A stretch of DNA of 64,000 nucleotides from Cladorrhinum sp. PSN259 (Eukaryota > Ascomycota > Sordariomycetes > Sordariales > Podosporaceae). The DNA lies in contig MU867061.1 in NCBI GenBank assembly GCA_033725935.1, forward strand, positions 558,001-622,000, in the 5' to 3' direction. The notes beneath the pieces were generated by a model. It had not been told where the DNA came from. It saw nothing but the letters and a program-made list of their open reading frames with translations, and searched no databases. Positions 36,683 to 47,281 of this stretch are shown in pieces (position 1 is the stretch's first letter; every line of letters starts with the position of its first letter). The position numbers and the translations under genes are program-made.

Positions 36683-37079
36683 AAGCGGGTGGGAAAGTGG
36701 GGATGGTATTGTTTGAGTAGGTGTGGGTCATGTTTGTGGGCCATTGAGTGAATATGTATTAAGCAGATGTCACTCATGACTATTTTGTGTCATTTCCTCT
36801 TTATTTATCTTGTTGGATAGTGAAGAGTACGAAGGGAGGTTTCGACTGGTTATGTCTCAAGATGGTGAACAAAGAAACAGTCCGAAGGCGGATTGTGTGC
36901 AATACGTTTCTTTTCACTGCATAGAGCTTGGATACAACGGTGGGATGGCAGCTGTCTCTTTCCGGTCAATTGTTTCCATTCCACTGCACCTCACGCAAAC
37001 TGGCGCATTTATCCTCTATCTTTCCTCTTGTTAATTAGATACTCGGCTCTTTCATTCTGGAAAAACAATTGCCCTTGAA
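36683..37079. other. Short intergenic region
   Basis: Holds the 3' end of the WD40-like gene and the promoter of the pseudokinase gene. A frame at about 36821-37034 could be an alternative last exon but has no conserved features. Confidence 0.4.
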
Positions 37080-38750
37080 ATGGCACGCTCTGGTCCTGCT
37101 GAACAGTCAAAATGGAATCACAAGGTCACGGTGTCCCGTAATGGTCCAGGCTATTCTTATTACATCGAATCCCCGAACGACGAAGCTGAGACGGACGATG
37201 TAGGGACGGAAGAGATTGAGACGGACGATGCCAGCAGCATCGAGACGAATGACTATAGCGATGATGCTGTGTTGTCCGACATCAGTGAGCTGGACATCGA
37301 TTCCGACTTGCCCGTAGGCGAGTCCCTGGAACAACTTATTGAAGGCGACACCGATGCTGAAGTGGGCACAGACGTGCCCGAAAATCTTCACGAAGCTCAA
37401 GTCGATAGTATCGCAGGCGAATCGCCACCTACTTCATCGTCCTCCTCGTCATCCAAGTCATGGTGGGCATGGGACAAGTCGTCACCATCCACCCCAACCC
37501 CTTCGAAAAGCACCACCGCCATATCACTGTGGTCACCAAGGCGATGGTGGCCGCCGACAATAAAACATATCTTTTGGTTCCTCCTGATTCTAGCCCTTTG
37601 GAATCTGATATGGATTGGGTTCCGCCTGTGGGTAATCTCGCAGAACTATTACGCATTCAGAACCGATCCCGCCAACAAGGGCGGCGGATCATGTCTTCTC
37701 TCAGTCACCCAGATTAGGCCCGGCAGGGACACGGCATTCGCGGGGACGGTTCCGCTCGACGAATGCCCGCCGGCTAACCAGACGACCGGAGAGCCGATGG
37801 ACACTTTCCCGGAAATCATCAACAAAGTGAGCCCCATACGAATCAAGTGGTCACTGAACCCCATACCGGACAGGGAGGTTTTCCCTCTGGTTTCAAAGGT
37901 AGAGCAAGAACTCGGCCACAGAGGTATCAGAATCGCCAATGCCGCCGACTCTGACTCGTCGGGCTTCAGCTTCTTCAAATCAAAGTCGTTGGGGAAACAA
38001 TTAGACTACTATGTCAAACCCATCGAGACGGCGTGGATTCAGCACGCTCCGCATTACCAACAAAGCAAAAACAACAACAAGAGCAAGAAAAAACAACACG
38101 GCGAACTTCTTGAACCGTGGACAAAAGTGAAGGAAGGTCTCCTGCGCGAGCTGGAAGCCATGGAGCAGTTTGCAATCAGGCACCCGCACCCAAACATTGT
38201 CAAATACCACGGCGCGCGCGTCAAGCTTGACTCCAACGGAAAACCAAGAGTCACCGGGCTGGTGCTGGACAGGCAGCAGACGGACCTGAGCAACCTCGTT
38301 CGAATCCACAACAACGACACGAAAAAAGCCATAGCCGGCGGGAGGGGGGATCATCATGATGTCACGGCGGTAGACGAGTTCGTGGAGCAGATCGAGTCGG
38401 CGCTCAAACACATGTGGAAGCTGGGGTGGGCGCACAATGACGTGTCGCCCAGGAATATTGCCGTCAAGTTTGTTAATGTTAAAGAAGAGGAGAAGGGGAA
38501 AGGGAAAAAGAAGAAGAAGGCAGTGCCGGTGTTGATAAACTTTAGGAACTGCCGGCCGTTTAAAGAGTATACTTTGGAAGCCGGGACGCCCGGGTTTCGG
38601 GGAAAGGGTTTGTATGCTAGCGGGAGGCAGCGTGTCAGTATGAGACAGCACGACGAAGGGGCGTTGGAGAACTTGAAGATGTGGTTGAAGGATCCGTGGG
38701 TCATCCCGGGGGATGAGAGGTTGTGGGGGTGGGTTGTTGATGAGTTGTGA
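37080..38750 (+). CDS. Membrane-anchored protein-kinase-like protein, probable pseudokinase
   Basis: 556-residue intronless gene. An acidic, low-complexity N-terminus is followed by a Ser-run, one membrane segment at about residues 163-187 (HIFWFLLILALWNLIWIGF) and a kinase-like C-terminal half. Seen there: HPHPNIVKYHGAR, the catalytic-loop motif HND (452-454) in AHNDVSPRNIAV, and a glycine-containing AGTPGFRG segment. Where active kinases have DFG, this protein has NFR (487-489), so the magnesium-binding Asp is lost. A KKKKK insert precedes it. The glycine loop is not evident. Fungal relatives of this group keep the DFG-type Asp. Likely a non-catalytic membrane scaffold; this is inference. 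Confidence 0.8.
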   Translation: MARSGPAEQSKWNHKVTVSRNGPGYSYYIESPNDEAETDDVGTEEIETDDASSIETNDYSDDAVLSDISELDIDSDLPVGESLEQLIEGDTDAEVGTDVPENLHEAQVDSIAGESPPTSSSSSSSKSWWAWDKSSPSTPTPSKSTTAISLWSPRRWWPPTIKHIFWFLLILALWNLIWIGFRLWVISQNYYAFRTDPANKGGGSCLLSVTQIRPGRDTAFAGTVPLDECPPANQTTGEPMDTFPEIINKVSPIRIKWSLNPIPDREVFPLVSKVEQELGHRGIRIANAADSDSSGFSFFKSKSLGKQLDYYVKPIETAWIQHAPHYQQSKNNNKSKKKQHGELLEPWTKVKEGLLRELEAMEQFAIRHPHPNIVKYHGARVKLDSNGKPRVTGLVLDRQQTDLSNLVRIHNNDTKKAIAGGRGDHHDVTAVDEFVEQIESALKHMWKLGWAHNDVSPRNIAVKFVNVKEEEKGKGKKKKKAVPVLINFRNCRPFKEYTLEAGTPGFRGKGLYASGRQRVSMRQHDEGALENLKMWLKDPWVIPGDERLWGWVVDEL

Positions 38751-39118
38751 TTTCATGGATGTGAGGAATGGTCTGACTTCTTTGTTCACTCTATTTGGTC
38801 GGATTTCAAGATCAACGTACGAAATTTAAAGGTCAATCTAACCCACTCCCAATTTCCCAGTCTGAACGAATATATATAGTCCTAGATCAAGAAAATGAAT
38901 CTCAATCGTCATACTATAGGTAAAACTCATAAGTACAGGACAAGATACCAAGCCCCAAGCATGACAATATGATGCAGTATGACTACACATGAATTGTATA
39001 TACCTAGTATTAAAGACATCGTATTTGCTCGGAATCTACTTCATGACTGGGAGCAAATTACAAAAAACAACACCCTTTCTACCTGGCACACATGGTCACA
39101 TAAAAAAATCTTATTATA
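38751..39118. other. Convergent intergenic region
   Basis: 3' regions of two convergent genes, AT-rich; nothing else seen. Confidence 0.5.
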
Positions 39119-40375
39119 TCACCTCTTATAAGCACCTTCCCTACTCCTTCGGGTCCCACAACACCTCTCCACCTTCAGGTGCACAGGCCTCAACCTGAAC
39201 CTTTCCATATCCACACTATGTTTCCTTTCACTTTTACTTTCGCGGCAACCGTCACCACCGGCGGAGGCAACAACAATATTATCCTTCTCAAACTCCTCCG
39301 CAATCTGTTCTTGCACAGCCATATCCATACACGTCATCAGTTCTAGTCCCAAGAAATAGTCCCTCCTCCTTTCAGAACCAAGCAGCAGCGTTGGTTCCTC
39401 CACCCAATCAGGTTGTTCTTTATCTTCAACAGAACCACCAACTTCAATGCACTTTTCTTTTGCCTGCTGTGACTCCATCAACACGACTGACGAAGCAGCA
39501 GTTGATGACGCAGTTTGAGTAAATGTAGCAGTAGGGACATACTCTCCCGTGCTTTCATACGAAGGCGACGGCGACGGTGCGGTACTCATACGATCCCCAC
39601 TTTGTGTAAGAGGTGAAGCATTAGGGCCTTGTGGAGTGATGATGGAAGCCTGCTGCGTCCTCCTCGGTCTCAGTTTTCTTCTTTGAGCCGGTGAACCTGA
39701 AGAAGAAGGACTGGGAGACGGGGTGAGGTAAGGCGTCTTTTTCACACCACCACCACTTTGTCGACTGCGGAGTCGTGATGACCATTCCTTTTTGGCGTTT
39801 TGTATGCTAGTTTGTTTGGTTGTTGCACGAGCACTGTGCACTGCAAATATCATTTCTCGGCGTTTTTGCTGGCTGCTTGGCGTTTGAGTGGTTTTGGGAT
39901 TCCATGTAGAGAGGTTGTTTATCCTTGGCGAGAGTTGTTGCAGCATCCTCTTGGCGGCGAGGAGCACTAGCGAGCCAGATGGATCAGATGAGAAAGTAAA
40001 AAAGTAATGCAAGACTGCACGGTAAAACTCTAGATGTTCTTGCAGGAGGATGTCCGGTGGCGTTGACCAGTAGATGGCTTCGCTGCAGTCATCTTGTGAT
40101 GATGGCGTGGAGGAGGCTTTGAGTGCTTGGCATGTTTGCAAGGCACGGAGCAAAAGTTGGTTGAGTGCATTGTCTGCTTGTTCGTCAATGCCATATGCGT
40201 GGTGGTGCATGATGGCATCAAAAAGTGTGTTGATATGGTGCAGGTCATCAAAAGTGCAAGTCTTGGCGTGATGGGGGTGCATTGAGTTCGGGAGGGTGGG
40301 AATGGCCTCAAATGCGATGACCCATTTTTGCTGGGTCAGACTGGTGATGATATGTGGAATTGGGGAGGTATCCAT
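39119..40375 (-). CDS. Hypothetical low-complexity protein
   Basis: 418 residues in one open frame, unrecognised. The start at 40375 (MDTSPIPHIIT) is preferred; an upstream in-frame ATG at 40672 would add 99 residues rich in Pro and His with a hydrophobic patch that looks untranslated. Residues 1-180 are helical with His-rich patches (MHPHHAKTCTFDDLHHINT). The middle is basic and Ser/Pro/Thr-rich with possible nuclear signals (RRKLRPRRTQ), and the C-terminal part is acidic then basic. No family motif, signal peptide or membrane segment. It could be a nuclear regulatory protein, but nothing in the sequence proves it. Confidence 0.5.
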   Translation of the reverse strand: MDTSPIPHIITSLTQQKWVIAFEAIPTLPNSMHPHHAKTCTFDDLHHINTLFDAIMHHHAYGIDEQADNALNQLLLRALQTCQALKASSTPSSQDDCSEAIYWSTPPDILLQEHLEFYRAVLHYFFTFSSDPSGSLVLLAAKRMLQQLSPRINNLSTWNPKTTQTPSSQQKRREMIFAVHSARATTKQTSIQNAKKEWSSRLRSRQSGGGVKKTPYLTPSPSPSSSGSPAQRRKLRPRRTQQASIITPQGPNASPLTQSGDRMSTAPSPSPSYESTGEYVPTATFTQTASSTAASSVVLMESQQAKEKCIEVGGSVEDKEQPDWVEEPTLLLGSERRRDYFLGLELMTCMDMAVQEQIAEEFEKDNIVVASAGGDGCRESKSERKHSVDMERFRLRPVHLKVERCCGTRRSREGAYKR

Positions 40376-41805
40376 GGTTGAGGTTGCTAAAAGTGGTGGT
40401 GTGAATCTGGGTGGTGATATAAATCCGTGCATGGCAGTGCAAGTGTGCCAAAACCAGTAGGGGATGATGATATTGATGCAAAAAGTGATGTATCTTTCCA
40501 GGAATGATGATGCGGGATGAAATGGTGATGAATGGTGGGAATGCAGACCCATGGGGGGTGGTAGGTAGATGATATCGGATGGGGAGGGAGAGCATAGATG
40601 TACGGGGAAAACGAGCGCTGGGGGAGAAAATGGGGGGAGGTCGGGTTTTAAGGGTGTATATGGAGGAATCATGCCAACCAATGATATTCCTAGACGAAAG
40701 GACCCTCTTTTTACATCTCATTGCCCATATAAAGCAGGTAATCCTATGTAATGGGTTTTGCAGAAAGAGTGGTCAATTTGGGGGGTGCACCCCCCTTGTT
40801 AGCGTAAAAGCGGCAAGGTACACCAACAACACGGGCCCGCACCCACCCACATCCGAGTATTCCTCCCCCCTTCTCCTCTCTTCCATCCAGGTGACCCACA
40901 TGACAACCACCGACGACAACTTTGTTGAGTGATTGTCACAAATACAGTCAAAATGGACCAAACCACCATTTTCGGATACCCAACAATTACTGGAACAGAT
41001 GCATCTGCTTCACCAAATCTGGTCGATGGACCGTGATGCATGAGAGGTAAAAAGGACCATAGGGAGGAGTGAGTACTTGCAAGTTAAATGCAAAGTAATT
41101 TGGGGTATTGCTCATGACCAGTGACATGTTTTGGTTGATGCCTAGTGATATGCCGGCCGTGAAGTTGATGTTCTTGACGTGTCGTGAAGGTCGCTTCCAG
41201 AGGGAGCCTCTACCCATTACACTGCGCTGGGGTGTGTCGCGTAGTTGAGTCATTAACACCACAGCTCCAAAGTATCATACATGGAAGAAGAAGACGGAGT
41301 TCTGATGACATGATTGCATTAAAACACGTGCATTTTTGATGTTTTCTAGAGGGAAAAGGTGCCCTTCATGCATCGAATGAACATCGCTTCGGATGCGTTG
41401 ATGTCAGTGACAACCCAGAATGATACGCTGTGGCAAAGGGGTCAAAAGTGCGAAAGAAATTCTTGCAAGAGAATCTCATCTCGAAGTGAAGATGAAATGT
41501 AAATCGTGATCAACAGGCAGTCGTGGTTGTGAAGGTGGGAAGCGGTCAGATAAGATAACAGGCAAGAGCAACCATGTCGCAGTGGCAATGACCGGGGAAG
41601 GTTGTAAGGTGAACGTTTTGACATCACTAAACTCCCAAAGATAGTCATTGTGATACTTTGAATGATTCAAATTCTCTTCCAAAGGTGTGCAGTCAATTTC
41701 GGATATAATCATTAATTCGTTGGTGCACCTGGGTTGAGTTTGTGTGCAGAGGTGGTGATTGAGATGTCGTCGGGGGATTATGTAATCTGGCGACTTACAC
41801 CCGTG
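40376..41805. other. Intergenic
   Basis: No supported gene. Beginning of a 3.2-kb gene-poor stretch. Confidence 0.4.
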
Positions 41806-42130
41806 GTCAGGGACAGCCACACTGGGGTGACTATAGGCCTTGGCCCAAGCGCGGGCGCACGAACCAGGGGGATTAAATAATTGTTAGAGGGCCTCGAGGG
41901 CCAACAGGGCCAGCTTACATAGCTTTTTGGAGCAACCAACAATTAAATCCTGTACTGTGAGGGCACGTCTCGTGTAAACGTAGTGACAATGGAATACAGG
42001 GTCTGAATTGTGGGTTGCTTGAGGAAGAAGCTGGCCCTGTTGGCTCTAACAAATATTTAATCCCCCTGGTCTGTGCTCTGTGCACGGGCCAATCTTGCCA
42101 TTTGGCCAACCCAGTGCAGCTGTCCTTGAC
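41806..42130. repeat. Fold-back (inverted-repeat) element
   Basis: Left arm 41806-41916 and right arm 42028-42130 are reverse complements around a spacer of about 111 bp. The inner 16 bp (CCAACAGGGCCAGCTT / AAGCTGGCCCTGTTGG) match perfectly, and a further 27 bp around TTAATCCCCCTGGT match with one difference. The outer 60 bp are more diverged (GTCAGGGACAGCCACACTGG against GTCAAGGACAGCTGCACTGG). The left arm carries an extra GGCCTCGAGG palindrome. It resembles a MITE or an inverted local duplication; no clear target-site duplication was seen. Confidence 0.85.
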
Positions 42131-43454
42131 ATGTACCCTGGCAATTCCCTGCGCCCACACCAGACATAAATCACACCCCCTGTCGCAATAGAAGCCACAG
42201 CACTGGGTTTCCACAAGCTTACCCCGACGACACTTCATGATCACATCCATCGCCAAAGCATTGTGGAATGATCCAATGGATACAAATAATCCATGATAAA
42301 TGCTATTATAGCGCATTAGTTCAAGTAGTCAATTGTTGGACCACTTTTCTTTTACTCAAAGCATCACTCCTGGGGTGCAATGCTCACAGAGTATAACCCT
42401 AACCCGAGAGTGTTTGGCCAAAACAACCGCGGAACCTCCCTCGAACAACGCAGCAATATTCGCCAATACTCTGCGAGGTCGTTTCATATGAGTTACCAAT
42501 TGTTATGCTGGAGTTGAGGCGGCAAGCAAGCTCATTCAATGGGACGGGAAAGTTGTGGGACAGATTCCTGTCCCTCGTGCCTTCCCTTCAACGTGCAAAT
42601 CCATTAGTTTCCCCGTTAGCACCACCTTCCCACAGTTGTTTCCCTCTGGAAGCACGCAAATTCTGTGCATGAATAGGTAACCAAGATATCGCGTGTTTTG
42701 TTTCTCCCACCACTAGTTTTCAGCTTTCCATCCATCCAACTCGCCTGTCACACGTCATGTAGCTGCTAAACTGGTAGGCAACCACGGGCTGACGGGTAAC
42801 TATTTCACGTAAGAGGGTATTCTCGGTAGGTTATCGTTGACTCCTAGCTTAGAAGGAATATAGCTAACACTGTCACAACCAGCGCTTATCAACACTGGCC
42901 GACTCGCAATTGTGCAACAGCTTGATAAATAACTGTCGTTTTGCCAGAAGAATGGGGTGCAGAGGTCCTCTGCCAAAATTCTGGGTTCTCTCTCGGTCAA
43001 TAATGCGTTGACTCATTCGTCATTCTTTAAGCCACACCCAAATTACAGAGTGAAACAACGTGCGAACCGCGCCCACGAACTTCACCAGGTGTGCTTCTGT
43101 GAGGACTCGGATGACTCGCGGTGATAGCGAGCTCTCAGGATGGTGGACTTGGAAAGGGCGGTAGCATTCTTGTAATTATCAATGAAGAAAAGTATCTCTT
43201 AAAAAGACAGAAAGTGCGTACATGATCACCACGAAGCAGTTTTTTCGAATCAAAGGTGCCGAAGAGAGCCCCTCTTAGCCTACGTCAAAACACTTATCGG
43301 CTGTGGCGGGATAATACCACAACTGCCGACCTCGACCCTCGCTTCCCGTAAATACCAAGTGCGGGGATTCTGGAATCACCAGAAACCGGGTATAACTGCG
43401 CGTGGCTAGCAGTAAATTGTGCACTCTGAAAATAAAACCGTTGAATCACCATCC
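42131..43454. other. Intergenic
   Basis: Apart from a doubtful Cys-containing minus-strand frame at 41915-42316, nothing was recognised. Confidence 0.4.
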
Positions 43455-43502
43455 CCACCACTTATCATCACCACCACTTATCATCACCACCACTTATCAT
43501 CA
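43455..43502. repeat. Three copies of a 16-bp unit in a promoter/leader
   Basis: CCACCACTTATCATCA repeated three times, 74 bp upstream of the ATG at 43576. Confidence 0.95.
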
Positions 43503-43575
43503 CCACAGCCAACGACTTTCACGTGTCACCATAGCCCATCAAAGCTCTAAACTCCACCATAACCAAAGAAATAAA

Positions 43576-44159
43576 ATGAAACTCCTAGCCACTATCCTCC
43601 CCATCCTCCTATCAATCCCCAGGACCCTCTCCTTCGTAAGCCTGCCGTAAACCCACCTTTCCTAACTCCCAACTAAACAAATTTTTTTTTTTCATTTCAG
43701 CCCCTCCTCCAAGCAAGATCAGCGGCGCCATGCAGCGACCTAGAAACCATAATGAACAGCTACGGCACGCTGGAAGGCAGCCTCCAGGGCGCCATGATTT
43801 TTTTCCCCCGCAGCCAGTTCGCCACCGTCACGCGCGAGCTTTTGAGGGTCATAGACGAGGGCACATTAAATGTTCACGAGCTGTACGCATTGCTGGGCGA
43901 TGCGTGTGTCTTGCCTGGGAGCGGGGAGTATTTACTTAAGAGGGAAAACGGGCTCGCAGCGAGACTTGGAGTGTGTGAGGCGCTGAGTAAAGTGGTAAAA
44001 GACGTGAAGCAGGTCGTGGACCTGACGGGACAGGTAGCTGCCGCGCCTGACCTGCCAGAGAGTTTGTACATTGAAGCGCTGGAGGAGGCCGCGCAGGAGG
44101 CCGGGAGGAGCGTCGAGGTTGTCAAGGAGAGCTTGAAGGTTAGTGATGGATGTGTTTAA
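43576..44159 (+). CDS. Small secreted protein, helical
   Basis: 172-residue predicted secreted protein. Exon 1 (43576-43635) encodes almost exactly the signal peptide (MKLLATILPILLSIPRTLSF); after a 65-nt intron exon 2 (43701-44159) encodes the mature part. That part is mostly helical, with Cys in APCSDLE, GDACVLPG, LGVCEAL and near the end (SDGCV), enough for two disulfides. No known family is recognised. A GTTAGT just before the last six codons could be a donor leading to a different 3' end. Likely an extracellular protein of unknown role. Confidence 0.68.
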
Positions 44160-44255
44160 AATTTTAATGCGGGTGTCAAGGAAAATTGGATTAATATGTA
44201 TGTACACAACCTCTTCTATTCTCATATTTTCATCATGAAATTGCATGCTTCTTTT

Positions 44256-45570
44256 TCATCGACTCGTCTTGTGGCCCTGAGCAGGCAGCTCGGAATACTC
44301 CGGGGCCCTTGGGATGTGGCTGTGATCAAACGTGCACCGCGATCCCTTCCTGCACAAGACACCACGGGCGCATGGCTGTCTGGGCGGATGATATAACGGG
44401 CACTCGCCGTTGTAACCCCCGGGACAGGCGTATTTCCGTGGGCATCGCGTGTTTCGTGAGCTCTCCGGCTCCTGTGTGATGCTGAGCTCTGAGATCACTA
44501 AAGTTTCGTGTGTTAGCTATTGATTTCTCTGGTGTGGCAGCATTGTGCCTCAACTTACTGGTTGCCAAGGTGGGTGCATTGTTACTAGTACTAGCCAAAG
44601 AGGAGACAGACTCTGCTGGGTTTCCAACTTCAAACCACTCCTGCCCTGCGTCGAACTGAGAAGCCCGCGGTGTCACAGGTGATGGCGAATTCCAATCCGC
44701 TGCCGCCGGCGGGTTTTGCATTCGAGGCCATGGATGTGCCCTGAGGCATCCCGCTATCGAGCAGGCAGGCCCGTTCTCACAGTGCCGGGACTGGGGATGC
44801 CAAAGAGTGCAGCCTTGAACTGGGCAGTCTTTGGCCTGAGGGCAAGCTTGGGCAGCTGGGTGCTGATGACTCTGAAAGCATAGCGCCGTTCGACACCCCG
44901 ATCCATTCGGGCACATGGGTAGCTGCCATCTTGGCGTGGTGGTCGTCTGTGGCGGCGTCTGAGTCTGTGACGGAGTCCTGGTCGGAATTCTACTGGTGGA
45001 AGGCCGATTCTGGCTAGCAGGAGGAGTTGACGGTGGGTTATGAAAGGACACATGGGTGACAGCTACCGGTATGCGTGTTGGTGTGCTTGGCTGTGGCATG
45101 CTTTTCCTTGGTGTAACTGGTGCCGGCGGAGGAGGCTCTTGGACCGGTGATCTTGGCTGAGAATTGCGAGCTGCTAGTCTCTGAAGCATGTCGACTGTTT
45201 CGCTTAGAGCGCTGATACCCCGATGAAGCGCTGACACCTCCTTTGCAAACTTGTCACCGTCAGATCTCCACTTGGTCCTCTCAAAGATCCCCATTGTGTT
45301 GCGGCGGTCATATTTGTTTCTGATGATCTGCATCTTTTGGAGAGCCTCAAGACAGGGAGCAAGATTGGCGCTCAGGGTAAAGTCCTCTGTTCCAGAAACC
45401 GAGTTTGCCTGCGAGGCCTTAAAACGGTTGAATTCATCGAGAACCGATACTACGTCGTTGGCAGCGACTGCTCCGTCTGAGAACTCGCTCGGTGGTTCCC
45501 GACATGTCTCAAACACGTTACGAGCAAGCCTAATTGCGTATTGAACATCATTATCGCCGGCTGTGGTCAT
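44256..45570 (-). CDS. Protein with five Nab2-type CCCH zinc fingers
   Basis: 417 residues from exons 45570-44559 and 44497-44256; the 61-nt intron has donor GTAAGTTG, branch GCTAACAC and acceptor TTTAG. Residues 1-135 are helical, with an N-terminus (YAIRLARNVFETCREPPSEF) resembling the fungal N-terminal domain of STAND-type proteins. A Pro/Thr-rich linker follows. Fingers 1-3 (Cys220-His235, Cys243-His258, Cys264-His279) have C-x5-C-x4-C-x3-H. After a second linker and the intron come fingers 4 and 5 (Cys356-His374, Cys380-His396) with C-x5-C-x7-C-x3-H and C-x5-C-x5-C-x3-H. This spacing is that of Nab2/ZC3H14 fingers, which bind poly(A) RNA. RNA binding is inferred. Confidence 0.8.
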
Positions 45571-47281
45571 GTTGAGTCTGAGTCTGCTATCCGTATTGTG
45601 GGACGAGTTAAGTTGGATGTTGAAGGCAACATGTCGACATGTTGGAGGCAAAGCGGGGATACGCTACCTAACCAGATGCCTAAGCAAGAATGCACCGAGC
45701 TGGCCAATTAGACGAGAGAGAGCATTGCCACCACCTCTTTGGGTGCGGTTGTAGTTCAGCTGCCAAGGTTACATACATGACCCCATTCCAAAACGGGCTG
45801 CTTTACCGTGAGTGATTTTAATTCGTCAAAGATCCTCAATGACGCGTTGTGGTAGATGGAAGGAACTGGGGATTGCTTCGGGGGTTCGCATTTGCGGTTA
45901 TGCGTCTTTCTATCCATAGAAAACGCAATCTTCGACAGCAGATGCTTTCGGATGCTGCGCTCCGCGCCATTGAACCGGCCGAAAATCTTAACTACGGAGA
46001 TGTGATCATTTCCAGCAGTCGAAAGATGCAAGAATGCCGACTGCTGGAAACATGAGGTGGCTGCACAAAGGACTAAATATAGGAATCAGTAGCAAGGTTC
46101 TCCTCTTAAGGATCTTGTTGACCATCATGTTGCAGCTGTCAATTGCAAGGAGGAGAGACTCGACGGGGATTGGGGTTGGTGATCGTTGGTGAGGATGCTG
46201 TAAAAGATCAAACTGCCGGATAGCTGTGAAGGTGTGGCAGATGAGAATCAGATTCTATTTTGTGATGATGCACTGTTGAACGGTGATATCGCTGCGAGCT
46301 CCAGCCATAATTGAAGGATCAAGACTCGAAATCGAGCGAGTGGACGCTCCGGACTCTGGGGACGGCGGCGGATCCTAAGCGGAGTGGGGGATGAAATTTA
46401 TGGTTGGGCTTTTTTGTTCCTTTGTTTTGATGAACATTGAAACTGTCTTGCAAAGGATGACATATGCGGCCAGTTCCGTGCCGTCCCGTGAGGAGTTCTT
46501 GACAGGAACCACCGCCGGAGACTGGCACGTGCCTGGAGATGCGGAAGTTGCGTGATCATCCAGTGAACGGTTCCGCTGACTCCGTACTGTGTGTATGTTT
46601 GCTCCCATAACTCACTGTGTTGGCTGACTCGCGACGCACTGGCCACAGTGTGCGTCCACGTGCCGAGCTCCATGCGTGGGGGTGTTACCAGCCCCAAAAC
46701 TTGGCTGGCCAATCGCGCCCACTTTGATCTTTTGCAAAGCCTGGCACCACCGAATTGCGCAATTGGTAGCTTTCCTGATGCCACGAGCAATGCGCACTAG
46801 CAATCTGACACTAAATTCTGCAAGTAATCTGTTAGTACTCGCTTCTTCTCACGCGTACGCTCCATATCACATCCCGCGCGACCACTGCGAAGGAACAGAA
46901 CATGACCGCATTCACTCCCAAAGCAGATGTACCTTTACCGAAAATGCGGATCGCTCAAAGCTTCGACATGAACACTAACGGCTCGGCAATGCAAGAGGAA
47001 AGTAATGAAATCCCAGCCGTGAAAGAGCGCTGCAGCAGCTTAAACCATCCTTCACCCCCAAGCTTTTATGGTTGTTCTTATTTTTCGTCTTCGGGGGCCT
47101 GATCTGCAGGTTTCCTTCTCTTTACGAACCTGGGGTTGCATTACAGACCTGTTGATTTTCGCCGCTCACCGCGACATCGGTGACCCTGTAACGCCGGACC
47201 ACCAATCCTCCACCCGAACCTCCACTTTCACAATAATTTCGTCCCTCACTCCATCTGAAATCTCGTCAACAGATCCTCAAC
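45571..47281. other. Intergenic
   Basis: Divergent upstream region of the CCCH gene and the permease gene. No gene supported; a CT-rich leader precedes 47282. Confidence 0.45.

Noticed and set aside
36821..37034. Possible last exon of the WD40-like gene after a 160-nt intron starting at the GTATGT near 36661
   Set aside because: The splice is possible, but the added residues show no propeller features and the upstream stop is a sufficient end; kept only as an alternative.
38001..38789. 262-codon minus-strand frame
   Set aside because: Antisense of the pseudokinase coding region; no start or domain support.
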